NCBI GenBank assembly: GCA_039654915.1
Contig: CM077594.1
Location: forward strand, 103,554,893-103,618,892
DNA: 64,000 nt
Direction of reading: 5' to 3'
From: Aquilaria yunnanensis
Lineage: Eukaryota > Streptophyta > Magnoliopsida > Malvales > Thymelaeaceae
This document shows positions 13,277 through 24,799 of this stretch, piece by piece. Numbering within the stretch: the first letter of the stretch is position 1; every line of letters begins with the position of its first letter. Under the pieces are notes generated by a model that had not been told where the DNA came from, did not search any database, and saw only the letters and a program-made list of their open reading frames with translations. The translations under genes and the position numbers were made by a program.

Positions 13277-15805
13277 CTAGCCTCTGGGTTCAATGTCTTT
13301 GAGAAGTCCCACGATTTGTTGCATGCTTGGTCGCTTTGAAGGAAGATCAGCTGTGCACAGATATCCAATCTTGAGGGCCTCTTCCACTTGATCATCTGAC
13401 CCCGTATCTCGGATTTTAGGATCAATAGCCCTTGATCCATGGTTTCTCTTTACCAAGCTCCTCACCCAGCTCACCAAGTTTGCGTCTTTCTCATCAGGAT
13501 AATCATCTCCTACTGGCTTCTTGCCAGTGATTAGCTCGAAGAGAACAACGCCAAAGCAGTACACATCAGACTTGGGTGTTGGGGAATCGAATTCAGGTTG
13601 AGAAAATTCTGGAGGCAGGTAACCGGGTGAACCACGAGCGATTTCTTCATCCAGACCATTTCCAAATACCTTGGCCAGTCCAAAGTCTGATATTCTTGGC
13701 TCCAAGTTGAAATCAAGATAAATGCTGCTTGCCTTAACGTCCCTGTGGATCATGGGAGGAGAGCAGCCATGATGAAGAAAGGCCAATGCTCGTGCTGTGC
13801 CAAGGGCTATCTTGTGTCGGAATCTCCAACTAGTTAATAGCCCTTCAGAGCCTGGATTTTGAATTCCATTGTTTTCTTCTTCCCACGTATCTGTACTCCA
13901 GTCATCCGGTGTCTGAACACTGAGAGGCAAGTCATGTAACAAATTCTGCAGGTTCCCGTTCTCCATGTAATCATATATAGCAATCCGTTGATCACCAGCC
14001 AAGCAATATCCCGTTAAGGGAACAAGATTCGGGTGCCTTATCCGACCAAGGTACTCAAGCTCTCTTGCAGCTTCTTGGTCAGTTAATGTTGATCCATGGA
14101 CCAACACTTTCACAGCTACATGAATTCCACCAGGCAGAAACCCTCTATACACAGGCCCAAACTTACCCTCTGCTAGAAGAGTGCCTCGATCAAAATTCGA
14201 AGTTGCCGATAGGAGGTCCACAAATGTGACATTCAACAATGGTTTCTCAAAGATCACTACCTGGACTGAGTTAGCTTGCTTAACATCAGCCATCCATGTT
14301 GTTGAATCAGTCTGGAAAGTGAAGGGACCAGAAATGGATGGCTCTTCCTTGAATGATACTGTTTGCTTTACGGCCCAGGTTCTTGGCTTCCTTTTACAAC
14401 CTACAGCTAGAAAAGCAAGTAACCCGGCGAGCAAGCACACCATTGAAATGGTTAAGCCCAGAGCAAGCTTGTAGCCCTTGTGTTTATTTGCTTTCCTCCT
14501 AAAAAGATCAGGATTTGCAGCAATTGGACAACTGTTAACAGAGCCACAGAAGGCTGTCTGGAAGGTCTCAGGGGAGAACCTTGAAGCACATAGGGTTAAG
14601 TTATTGTAAGAGAAGTTATATTTCTCCATCAATGGGAGATCATCTAACAGAGAAACAGGGATTTCTCCGCTCAAATTGTTGCGTGAAACATCAAGAACTT
14701 TTAAATTCCCTTTACTCAAAGGCGGAATTCGGCCAGTCAGGTGGTTTTCTGAAAGATCAAGAGTGTGCAAACCATTCATCATAGAGATTTCAGCAGGAAT
14801 GTGACCAGTTAAAGCGGTTCTCGACAGGTTAAGATACTCTAAACCCAGGAGCTTTTCAACCTGAGGAAACTCCTGCCTGCTAAATCTATTGCATGCAAGA
14901 TTAACATGTCTAAGATTCTGGGCTTGGCTGGTGTTAGCAAAAATGTCTCCACTAAGCTGATTTTCAGACAAGTCCAGAAAAACCAATCGAGACAAATTGA
15001 ATACCTGAGAAATGTGACCCTGAAACTGGTTCTTGCTCAGGTCAATCACCTCCAGCTGCTTCTGAAACAAACCCAAAACTGAACCCTGAAATGCATTCCC
15101 AGAAATGTTGATGCTTGTGAGAGATGTCAACTCCACAAAATCCTTACCCCGACCAGGAATTTGATTTCCTGCAAGGTTTAAGGATTTGAGACTGGGAAAT
15201 ACAGCTGCAAAACCATCTGGCAAGGACGCATTCAACTGATTTGAAGAGAGATCAAGTGAAATCAAAGACTGGCAGTTAAGCCCTGAAGGGATGCTTCCCA
15301 GAAACCTATTCCTGTCAAGCTTGAGTGTCTTCAACTTACCAAGAGAGCTTATGCTTGCTGGAATTTCCCCAAAAAAATCATTCCCAGATAGATCAATCGA
15401 CTCAAGAGACCCGAAATTGCCAATGTTACTAGAAAGTGCCCCGGAAATCTGGTTGTAGGAGAGATTGAGAGACCTGAGTGAGTTGAGGTTCCAGAAATCT
15501 GAAGGAAAAGCTGTGATTTTGTTGTGGCTGAGATCCAAAACCTGAAGGCTGGAGAGCTTTCCAATGGTATTTTCAGGTATAGGACCAGAAAGGCCTAAAC
15601 CTGAAAGACCCAACTTTGTAACTTTACCCGCATCACAATAAACTCCTTTCCACGAACAGACGGAACCAGAAAATCCGCGAGGAGCTAAACCCATGTTCTT
15701 CAAGAACTCAGACACGAAGAACTCATCTGTGTTGGGGTCTTGACAAGCCAAGTGCTTCAACAACAGTGAGAGAACAAGTATAGAACGAAGAAAACTGAAT
15801 CCCAT
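13277..15805 (-). CDS. LRR receptor-like protein kinase, At2g24230 type
   Basis: A plasma-membrane receptor-like kinase, single exon, 842 residues. The true start is the ATG at 15805-15803; the open frame extends 18 bases further only through a TTG codon, and the family starts MG-x-G/S-F. A signal peptide (about 1-21) is followed by an N-terminal LRR cap, about a dozen leucine-rich repeats (about 60-400), a membrane helix (about 445-469) and a cytoplasmic kinase domain (about 540-840). Visible kinase motifs are the VAVK lysine (566), HRD (687-689), SDFG (707-709) and GYLPPEF. The glycine loop reads AEGKFG, lacking its first glycine, and the catalytic-loop asparagine is serine (HRDVKASS). As I recall the Arabidopsis homologue also has serine there, so activity may be weak or absent. 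Length matches the family (about 850). The ligand is unknown. Confidence 0.95.
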   Translation of the reverse strand: MGFSFLRSILVLSLLLKHLACQDPNTDEFFVSEFLKNMGLAPRGFSGSVCSWKGVYCDAGKVTKLGLSGLGLSGPIPENTIGKLSSLQVLDLSHNKITAFPSDFWNLNSLRSLNLSYNQISGALSSNIGNFGSLESIDLSGNDFFGEIPASISSLGKLKTLKLDRNRFLGSIPSGLNCQSLISLDLSSNQLNASLPDGFAAVFPSLKSLNLAGNQIPGRGKDFVELTSLTSINISGNAFQGSVLGLFQKQLEVIDLSKNQFQGHISQVFNLSRLVFLDLSENQLSGDIFANTSQAQNLRHVNLACNRFSRQEFPQVEKLLGLEYLNLSRTALTGHIPAEISMMNGLHTLDLSENHLTGRIPPLSKGNLKVLDVSRNNLSGEIPVSLLDDLPLMEKYNFSYNNLTLCASRFSPETFQTAFCGSVNSCPIAANPDLFRRKANKHKGYKLALGLTISMVCLLAGLLAFLAVGCKRKPRTWAVKQTVSFKEEPSISGPFTFQTDSTTWMADVKQANSVQVVIFEKPLLNVTFVDLLSATSNFDRGTLLAEGKFGPVYRGFLPGGIHVAVKVLVHGSTLTDQEAARELEYLGRIRHPNLVPLTGYCLAGDQRIAIYDYMENGNLQNLLHDLPLSVQTPDDWSTDTWEEENNGIQNPGSEGLLTSWRFRHKIALGTARALAFLHHGCSPPMIHRDVKASSIYLDFNLEPRISDFGLAKVFGNGLDEEIARGSPGYLPPEFSQPEFDSPTPKSDVYCFGVVLFELITGKKPVGDDYPDEKDANLVSWVRSLVKRNHGSRAIDPKIRDTGSDDQVEEALKIGYLCTADLPSKRPSMQQIVGLLKDIEPRG

Positions 15806-17593
15806 TTCAGTAAAAAAGGTCAAATATTGGTAAAAAGTTACACCTCTGAGCTTCGGTAGGAGTGAGAGTTGAAGAGCTATAAATTGTACAGGATAGCTAT
15901 TTTTCCTTACCGAACTTGTGGGGGAATTTCGATTTTTGATGATTGCAAAAGAAAAGACCTACAAAAGTGCTGGGAGCAAAACAACAAAGCAGAAAGGTAC
16001 AGTTGAGAGAAACAAGCTGTTTCTGTGCTCGAAAATGTTTAGGAGAAACGATGAGAGCTTTTGAGGTTCACAAGAGAAGGAATGTGAGCTCGACTTGTCG
16101 GATTTGCAGCGCCAGAAAAGCCAATCAAATAGGCAACCGGAGTTAAGAAGCACTTTTGTCTCTTCACACACCATAACCATGAGAGAGAATACCAGAACAC
16201 GAAAAAACAAAAAAAAGAAAAAGCTTTGCTTAGCTCTCTGTAATTTCTAGTGATTCCTTTTAGAGATGAATAAAAAAAACAGGCATGGGTCTGAAAGAAG
16301 GACTTGTGGGAGGGAGGTGCAGAGGGAGGGGCATAAATGAAACAACAGTGGAGAGCTTGGAATTTCACAGGATTTGGGCATCATAAATGAAAGGAAATGG
16401 AGAAGATTTTCAATAAGGTTGGTGGATTTTCTCGGTGCTTGTTGGTTGGAATTCAATGATTCTTCATCGAGTGCTGCTTTTATTTATTTCTACTAAGGTG
16501 TTTCTTTGCCTTCCATTTCTAAACTACCATGGGTTTTCTTTAATACTAGCATTATATGGTATAAATGAAAGGGTTATAAATTTCTTTTTCCGGGTGGGAA
16601 TTATATTTACCTAGTACAACTAACAATTTATGGGGTTCTTTTTTATTTTACGGAGTGCAATTACAAAACCATTGATGGCGTATAGAGTATAAATAAAAGA
16701 CTCCAGGAACTTTAACAAAATACAACAGAATTTACAGCTAATATCAAATTATAAATTACCTAGAACAACTAATATAAAAAAGTAATTATAGTATAAAATC
16801 ATTTTCAACTAATAATAAATTGAGTGAATAATGATTATATATAAAAATAATTATTTACAATCACTTTCAGAAAAAATCTCCAGTTACACCCTTATTCAAA
16901 ACATCTGCCTGAAAATACAAAACAAATACTGATTGAAAAAAGGAAGTGTTCAACATTTTACGTTTTTCATGGTATTAACAGAGAGAACAAAAATACACGA
17001 GATGAATGAGGGCGTTGGGTTTGGGTTTTTCTTTTCCCTGTCCACTGTAAAGTTGGTGGGAAAAGGTTTCTTTTTTTTTTTTGGCCTTTTTTATTCAGGG
17101 AGCTTTCTGAAGGCTTTTTCGTATCCTTTCTCTCTCTCTTTTTCCCGGGGGGTGCTTCATTTGCACAAGAGTTTATTCAGTTACTGGGTTAGAGAGATGG
17201 GCTAATGTCCTTCTTTATTGTGCGACCTTTTCTTGTCTTTTTTACTTGTTCTTGTATAATCTAATTAATTAGATCCGTTGTGCAAGCACATGGGCTTTAA
17301 GCTTGTCATCGGACGCTGAACAAGTCTTCCTGTTTTCAGCCTTTTTTTTCTGGGTAATCAGGCCTAATTTGTTAAAAGTTGATTCAACTCTGCATTTTCT
17401 TACACAAAATTTCCCCCCTCACCTACATATTAGTTATACTTTTTTTGTTAATTATTAATTTGTTTCAGTAGTCTAAGTATGTCGGATCCAACAAAAGAGT
17501 TCAATTTGAACGCAAGGTGTCGTTGGAGCATAGTCATATAATCCAGATATGAATTTAAGTTAGGTTCTATGGAATACTTTTTGGTTGATCGTT
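15806..17593. other. 5' leader and probable promoter of the receptor kinase, then AT-rich spacer
   Basis: Minus-strand DNA from about 16460 to 15806 is probably the receptor-kinase leader. It holds CT-rich tracts and small upstream open frames (for example 16368-16039 and 16210-15959), which may be chance. A TATA-like stretch, AAATAAATAAAAG on the minus strand, lies near 16485. From about 16550 to 17590 the DNA is AT-rich with a poly-T run near 17070; no gene is supported. Confidence 0.4.
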
Positions 17594-17602
17594 TATAATG
17601 AA

Positions 17603-18020
17603 GGGAAAGTTACAATTACCCTGAGGTTTACCCTAATCTACAGTTTTTCTCTTTTTATTTTTTAAAATCTACACTTTGCCTTTAATTTTTTTATATTGTC
17701 CGATAACAATATATGAAACTGTAATTTAAATTGTATAATAGTTGTATTTCGGTAATTTTGGTCTCTATAATATTTTTTTATAGTTAATAAATATTTAAAT
17801 TATCAATTTTTTCTTTTTGTAAATATATTTTTCTTTGTATAGATGAATATCAATATTTTTTAAATATCGGTTACCTATGAAAAAAAATAAAAATCTTAAA
17901 ATTACTTGAATATAGTTATTAAATAGTCTAATTTAGGGTTTCAAAAATTGTTATTGGATACTATAAAAAAAATTAAAATATAGGTTAAATTAAATCATAT
18001 AGGGCTTTTGTAATTTACCC
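17603..18020. mobile_element. Mutator-type MITE, 418 bp (AATTTGCCC-end family)
   Basis: The left end GGGAAAGTTACAATTACCC and the right end TTGTAATTTACCC are inverted copies of each other. The flanks are TATAATGAA (17594-17602) and TATAATAAA (18021-18029), a 9-bp target duplication with one mismatch, as expected for Mutator-superfamily elements. Size and ends match the element at 27988-28407. It has no coding capacity. Confidence 0.78.
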
Positions 18021-18649
18021 TATAATAAATTGATAATATATTTCAAAATGTCTGTTGAATTTTTATTTTAAATTGAATTGAAATATTTTCTGTTCCAAAT
18101 GATGAGTCAGAGAAAAAAATAGTTAGACTAGTGGCAGTAGGACCAGGAGGCAGCAGCATGAGAGAAACAAGTGGACTGGACAGTTGTATTTCTTGACCCT
18201 TTTAACTCCTGCTGAAGCTTCCTGCCTCTTTGCTTCGAGTGTGTGAGTGGAATGGATACAGAGTGTCGATCAAGCGATGATATTACCATGTTCTTGCTAA
18301 TAATTCTCTCCCACTCACATCGTGCTACCACAAACACACACAAAGGAAATACGGTAAGCCCTTAAAACGACGAGTAATCATAAAAAATAGTGACATGTCA
18401 TACAAATGAGCATGTTAAATAATCATTAATTTTGATGATGACAAATATATTGTTTTAGTGCACTTAATATTACTTTATTGGATCAAACTAAATTTGTCAA
18501 AGTTTTATTTTATTTCCAAGTATTACATCTGTTATTTCAAAAGATATAGTTTAAGTTTGTTGAGAATACTTGTTTTTGAAGATAAATTAGTAGGTCATCA
18601 AAATATGTTAGTGTTTGAATCGAATTTGATTTTCAAATGACAACTTTTT

Positions 18650-20315
18650 GGTAAAATCTAAATTTGGTTCCTTAGCTTTAAGACTCGTTCTAAAATGGTT
18701 CCTTAACTTTAAAAGTAACTATTAAAGTCCCCCAACTATTCTCGTGTGTCCTATTTTGGTCATTACCATCAGTTCAACCGTTATTTCTAACGAAAAATGC
18801 TTATATGGCACCCAAAGTGTCACATGGCATCCTATTTCATAATAATAAATGGCTATATTGGAAGGATATAAACTTTCATGTTAAAATTGGCACAAACTAA
18901 TAATCTTAGGGACCTAATCGTATATTAGCCAACAATTTTTCTTCTTCCCCATATCTCTCAAATTTCTCTCATCTTTCTGAATATTCTTCTTCTTATTCTT
19001 CTTCAAATCTTCTGTGTTCTTCATTCATGAAACCCTTGTCGCGCCTCGTCCTTATCTCCGCCACCGATGATGCAAAAAATGAGAAAAGGAACCATTGACG
19101 AAAAACCTCACTGCACAAGTTCTCGTTTCCACCTTAGTCTTTCAATTTTGCCATCGATCTAGCCACCCTAACATTTGCCGTCTCTGTTGCTCGCCTTCTT
19201 GGCCCTTTAATGTTGCCTCCAACTGACCCAGCCCACCGTCAACTCTGATCAGCTACCCCCGTTGTGAATTGGTCCAAATCGGTGTTGACTCTTCTCACTA
19301 GTTTCATCACAACAATCAGAGATGAAGTTCAGTGATAGAGTATTTGTCAGTGGAAAGCTTTGAGGATAGGTAAGTGTCAGTGGAAAACTTTGAGCTCAAC
19401 ATGCTAAATCGATGAAGTTCAAGGATGGATATATGATTTCTTACGGCTATTCTGTCAATGAATATTTTGACTTTGCTGTTAGCATGTTCTATTGAGATGG
19501 GGTGTTCTTGGTATGAAGGTCAAGGTCATGCTCGATTAGGATCCCCAGTGCAATCATAGTACCAAAACTCCATTACCAGATTCTGTTATGATCCACCTTC
19601 CATAGTGCATTCTCGGTATCAAGGTGGTACTATTGCTTCTTACTAGTGTAAAGTGAAAATAGAAAGAGAATGAATTTTTTTGCCTGTGATTGGTGCTTAG
19701 TCGTTGACTTATCATCAGGTCAAAATCTTTGTTTTGACTATTTTTTTTCCATGATATGAGTGGAACAAAAGAGGAGATAGAGCCCTTAGAAGTCTTCACA
19801 CTATAATTTGGGTTATCGCATGATGCATCATTGATGATTTTTTTCGGCTATTGGGGTTATCAAGCAACAATTGATTCCACCATCAATAGGTCAACTTAGG
19901 TTCGACTAGAGAAAGAGATTTTGATTTTGATTGGAGAAATAGAGAAGCTCAGTTGGAGACAGGGTCGGAGGCGAGTGAAGCCAAACTCTGGTTCACTTCT
20001 GCAAGTAGAGAATCAGGGAAGAAGAAGAATTGTTGGCTAATGTATGATTAAGTCCCAAAGATTATTAGTTTATGTCAATTTTAACTTGAAAATTTGTATG
20101 CTTCCAATATAGTCACTTGCTGTTATGAATAGGCTATCATGTGACATTTTGGGTGCCAAATAGGCATTTTCCATAAGAAATAACTATTGAACTGACAGTA
20201 GAAACCAAAATAGGACACACGAGTAAAGTTAGGGGACTTTCATAGCCACTTTTAAAATTAAGGGACCACTTTAGGATGACCCTTAAAGCTATGGGATCAA
20301 ATTTGGATTTTATCC
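18650..20315. mobile_element. Non-autonomous Mutator-like element with about 300-bp terminal inverted repeats
   Basis: The sequence from 18650 inward (GGTAAAATCTAAATTTGG) matches, in inverted orientation, the sequence from 20315 inward (GGATAAAATCCAAATTTG). The match continues with scattered mismatches for about 300 bp on each side, as far as TTAGCCAAC near 18940 and 20030. The 11-bp GACAACTTTTT occurs on both sides (18639-18649 and 20316-20326), and the uninterrupted 3' LTR has one such site. Long TIRs with a 9-11 bp duplication define Mutator-like elements. The 1.07-kb centre carries no transposase frame, so it would depend on one supplied elsewhere. It includes CT-rich DNA and a short duplication of GTCAGTGGAAA (about 19347 and 19377). 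Confidence 0.88.
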
Positions 20316-20467
20316 GACAACTTTTTCTAAGTTGTTCGGAGTTTAATCCATTAAAAAAAACAGTTTAACATGTCTCTTTTTCAACCTAAGTGTGCTTAGC
20401 TCCCAACTTTGTATTTTAATCCGTCAAACTATTTTAATTCAAAGTTTGGAACTGCTATTTCTTTTTA

Positions 20468-20819
20468 GGGTAAATTTCACCAGTCTTCCATAAACTATAT
20501 CTAATATTACTTATTTGTCTCTAAACTATCAAATGTTGCTTAATCGTCCTTAAATTGTATCTAGTATTGCTTAATCGTCCTGCTGTCTATCATACCATTA
20601 AAGATGGATGGAAAAGTGATGTTACATCAGCAGCCATGTCATTTTTCCTTTTCATATCAGTAGCTACATCATTTTTCTATCAATCCTTAACAGCTGTTAT
20701 AGATGACAGGATGATCAAGCAACATTGGACATAGATTAAGGACAATTAAGTAACATTTGATAGTTTAGGGATGTATAAACAACATTGGATATAGTTAGAG
20801 ACGATTAGTGGAGTTTACC
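20468..20819. mobile_element. MITE, about 350 bp, with long imperfect inverted halves
   Basis: GGGTAAATTTCACCAGTC at the left end is inverted at the right end as GACGATTAGTGGAGTTTACC, and the similarity runs far inward, so the element could fold into a long hairpin. Flanks are TTTCTTTTTA and TTCTTTTTTG, a probable imperfect 9-10 bp duplication, again Mutator-like. Its removal restores continuity with the 3' LTR. No coding capacity. Confidence 0.75.
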
Positions 20820-21353
20820 ATTCTTTTTTGGATATCAGATAATGCATTAAACTTTGAGTTTAGTCTATTAATTGAGTGATTGAAAATTTTCACACAATTC
20901 TCTCAATTGACATAATTTGAGCCCAAAAGCCAAATTCATTTCAAACAAATCAGAGGATGCCACTTGGATAGTTGGACAGAGCATTTAATGGGCTGTTTCT
21001 AGCCATTTTTTACCATTGAAGGATAAAAATGAATTTAACTTGTTAAACTAAGAATTTAACATGAAAACTGGAGCCTTTCTGCATACAAAACAAGGCAATG
21101 GTCACCAGTTTTTAAGGAGCTTTTTCAGGTGTGTCTACCAGGTATTCAATGGTCTTCTTGCCCCTAAATGAGTATAAATTTATGAATAAATATTTTGGGA
21201 ATGACTCTTGGCCATAAGATAAAATATTCATCATTAAATACTCATTAAAGTGTTCGTCACTTAAGAAAAGATCCAAGATTTAAGCTTTCACTTGTATATC
21301 TAGTAAGAGTGCTATTATGTAAGCTTATGAGCTGGTAAATGTTTCAAGTTTTA

Positions 21354-22101
21354 CTGGCGATTTGTTTATAGTTAATGTATTATGGTTAACATGTTATTGT
21401 TGACCCATTTTTAACAAAATTGAAATTGCCCCTCAAGGGCACAAAAATTATGCATCATATCATTATGCCATGCCATATTACTAGCCCACCATTCAACCAC
21501 CACTGCTTGCTGATCTAGTGATCCCTACCTAGCAGATGCCCAAAGAGTTTGAAACTGACTAATTTAAAGCAAGCCTTCAAATTGAATAAGAAATGTAGTA
21601 AATAATTTGATCCCTTGAACCAAGCCATCAATTTGAAAATGAAAATAGAATCTACTTTAAAAACAATCAATTCAAACAAAAAAAACAAGTTCAAAATAAT
21701 AAAGAAAAATCGCAAGATCAGGCCATCTCCATCTGCGACAAAAAATTCGGATCAAATTGGCATGATTCACATGAAAAAGCACAGAGGCAGGCATGGATCA
21801 AAATGCTGTTACATGATCCAATCATTATGTGATCCAATCAGCATGATTCGATAGCTGCCATATGGTCCAAGCAGGCAATAAGTGCAAGATTTATTCTCTG
21901 TGTCAACAGGTTGGGAGCAATAGAGGCAAGCGTGGAAAAGGCAAAAGGGTGACGCCGTGGTTCTAATAGCAAAGGGGGGCTATGGTATGATCCATAATTC
22001 TATGTGCTTTTAAAGGGTTTTCATCATGTTGTAAGCAGCCTAACTTGTTTCACCCACATAATATGTTAATTTGAATGAATTAATTCCAAATGAACTAGCC
22101 A
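21354..22101. mobile_element. 748-bp insertion in the 5' LTR, class uncertain
   Basis: The 3' LTR runs straight through this point, so the block is an insertion. TTA flanks it on both sides (21351-21353 and 22102-22104). The ends CTGGCGATTTG and, inverted, TGGCTAGTTCATTTG are weakly similar, which would fit a PIF/Harbinger-type element with a 3-bp duplication, but the evidence is thin. Inside is a run of related GATCCAATCA/GCATGATTC words around 21745-21850. Confidence 0.55.
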
Positions 22102-22539
22102 TTAGAATCTCTTGAGTGTGAAGTGGTTTCTAGTGAGCCTTGAAGAAAACTAGAAAATGGTTTCTAGTTGGCCTTGGAGAAAACTAGAGATTTGTGTGGT
22201 GTGAATTTTGTAGAAAACCTCAGTGTAATCTTGATCAAAAGGTAATTGAGGAACTTTCAAGTGACCAAGCTTGAGGAGAAAACATAGACTCTAGTTAGTA
22301 GAGTTAAACCTTTATAAATCCCGGTATACTATTTTCCTTATCTCCCATTATATTTTGCCCATACTTGCTTAGTTTTTTGCTTGATCTTTGGTTGAATGAA
22401 TTTGGTTGTAAAATTTGATTTTGCCAAAAATTTTTAAAGCAATCAATTCACCTCCCTTTTAGTGAATTGGTTACACTTAAGCCAACAATTAGTATAAAAG
22501 CTTGGTAATTTTTGTTTTTAAAATCTTACAGTTCTAAAA

Positions 22540-24240
22540 TAAAAAAAATTCATGGCAACCACTAGTTTTATCTATCTTGAAGGGGTGAAATCCATCTAGG
22601 CCATTATTGTTTGATTTTATATATTTTAATTGGTGAAAAACTAGGATAGAGATTCATATTAAAGATATTGATTATGTTTTATGGAGATTTGCCAGTGTGG
22701 TCCTAATATTTCTTTGAAAGTAGTTGATGGTAAACAAGTGCTAAAAAATTTAAAGAAAAAAAAATCAAAACAGAGGATGATGTTATGTGCACTATGAATT
22801 CTAGGGCTATGAATGTTATATATTATACACTAACTTCCGATGTGCTTAATTTATTCTCTTATTGTAAAATGTTAAAGAAATATGGAATGCGTTATTAGTG
22901 ACATATGAAGAAACTTTACAAAACAAAGACACTAGGATACACATGCTGGTTAAAGTATATAGACTTTTCACCATAAAGTTAAGAAAGAGCATTCAAGACA
23001 TGTTCAAAAAGTTTAATGAAATCCTTACACTACTTAAGTTGTTTGGAAAGGAGTATACAAATGAGAAGTTTGTGAGAAAAATCTTGTGAAACTTGCCTTT
23101 TTTATGGAAAAGTATAGTTGATGCTATAAATGAAGGAGGGAGCGTCAAGACCATGCATATTGATGAGCTATTTATAAAGTTGTTGACATATAAGATAAAT
23201 GAGCAAGAGGAAGAAAGACTCAACAACAATAGTAAGTCAATGGCCTTCAAAATTAAACAAGATGATTCATCTTTATCTTCCTCAAATAAAGATGGTTCAG
23301 GTGATATAGCAATCTTGATCAAGAAGTTGAAAAAGATTCTCAATAAGTCAAAGAATAAGAGTTTTGAAGGCAAAAAAATGAAATCACTTATTACAAGTGT
23401 AAGGAACTCAGACATTTACAATTTAATTATCCATTGAACAAGAAAAAAAGGCATAAAAAGAACAAGAAAAGAAACAAGAAGAAACTTAAAGCTATGACGG
23501 CATAAAGTGATAGTTGTTCACCTTATAGTGAAAGCTCATAGTCATCAAATGACACAAGTGATCAAGCCAATCTTTGCTTGATGATTAGATAAGGTGAAAC
23601 CTCTTTAAATCAAAGTTACCCCAACTTGTGTCTCATGACAATAGAGAATATGAGATAATAAGTACTTATTCCAGCAACTCATCATCATTATGTTCTTCTA
23701 CTTACTTATATACAGAATTAATATATGTCTTTCATAAGCTTTTTAAAAATTCAAAAAGAATTGCCAAAAAATTGATGAATTAAAAGCTTTAAATGCTTAT
23801 TTAACAAAAGAAATAGATGACTTGAAAAAGGGAAACTTGGATATTAGCTTATCTTTGAGACAATAAATAGATGAATTGAAAAAAGATAATTTTGATCTTA
23901 GTTATTATTTATTTAGATTTGTTAATGGTAAAGAAAAACTTGATTTGTTGCTTGGTACTTTAAATAGAGACTATGACAAAGCGAGAATTAGTTTTAATTC
24001 ATTGACAAAGAAAAAAATAGGAAAAATTCGTTTGTGTATCATCATCATCATCATTCATAAGTATCTCATTTGTAACATGCTATACTTATGATAGAAAATG
24101 TCGTTATTCATATGAATGCAAGTTCAATATAGGAAAAGTTTCTATTGGTTATAAATTGATATGAGTTCCTAAAGGAACCAAAATTATTGGGGTTAACCCT
24201 CATAGACCCAAAGAGATTTGGGTACCATATCAAAGCTTAA
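22540..24240 (+). pseudogene. Copia gag pseudogene (UBN2-type gag, decayed zinc knuckle, coiled-coil tail)
   Basis: Gag coats retrotransposon RNA in cytoplasmic particles. The readable part is at 22898-23089 and 23093-23437, two frames separated by a TGA where the protein should continue from FVRKILxNLP. The sequence (TYEETLQNKDTRIHMLVKVY, then LINKL-like repeats and a lysine-rich patch) fits the UBN2 gag family. The zinc knuckle that should follow is reduced to a remnant near 23390-23420. A lysine- and asparagine-rich coiled-coil-like region follows to about 24060, then a WVPKGTKI-like linker near 24165. Frameshifts and stops make it non-functional, and no pol gene follows. Confidence 0.75.
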
Positions 24241-24799
24241 AAATTAATGTAAAATGCTAGAGCATGGAACAATAATTGAAAACTTATACATGAAGTTCTA
24301 AATACAAAGAAATTGGGAATTTGAAGTATAATGACAAATGCTTAAGATTAAAGCTTAAATTTAGTAACATTATAGATTTTCATAGGTTAGTGATGATTAT
24401 CATTGCTTTGAATTATTTGGTTATAATATGTTGTTTTTTTTGTAAGTATGAGTTAATAATTATTCTTTGAAGATACGTGATGTGCTTGATGTTATAATGA
24501 TTATTGTGGTTTTGTTCGCATATTTTGATATATGAACTTGTATGAAAAATATTATGTTGTTAGCCTATTAGTTGATACTTTGCTATTTTGTTGATTTGGA
24601 AAGAGGGAGAAATGTTTTATATGCTTGAACCAAGGGAGAACATGTTTTCTTATAAAAGTATTTTAGAGTTTGCATACCTTGTTAAGGGAGAGTTTGTTGC
24701 ATGTTACGGTAACCATACTTAAGAATTTTCAAGATTTATTTTGATGATTTATATGTCTTTTTTATAATGACAAAAATGGGAAAAGATAGAATTGAAGAT

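Larger units (their letters stand above)
18413..22487 (+). repeat. 5' LTR (interrupted)
   Basis: Segments at 18413-18649, 20316-20467, 20820-21353 and 22102-22487 align in order with the 3' LTR at 24800-26053. Shared landmarks are TAGTAGGTCATCAAAATAT, GGGCTGTTTCTAGCCATTTT and CTTGAGTGT. It starts TGTT and ends CCAACA, the usual TG...CA form. Confidence 0.85.

Noticed and set aside
15806..15823. Open frame of the receptor kinase extended 18 bases upstream to 15823
   Set aside because: The codon at 15823 is TTG, not ATG. The ATG at 15805 begins the conserved signal-peptide start, so the extension is not coding.
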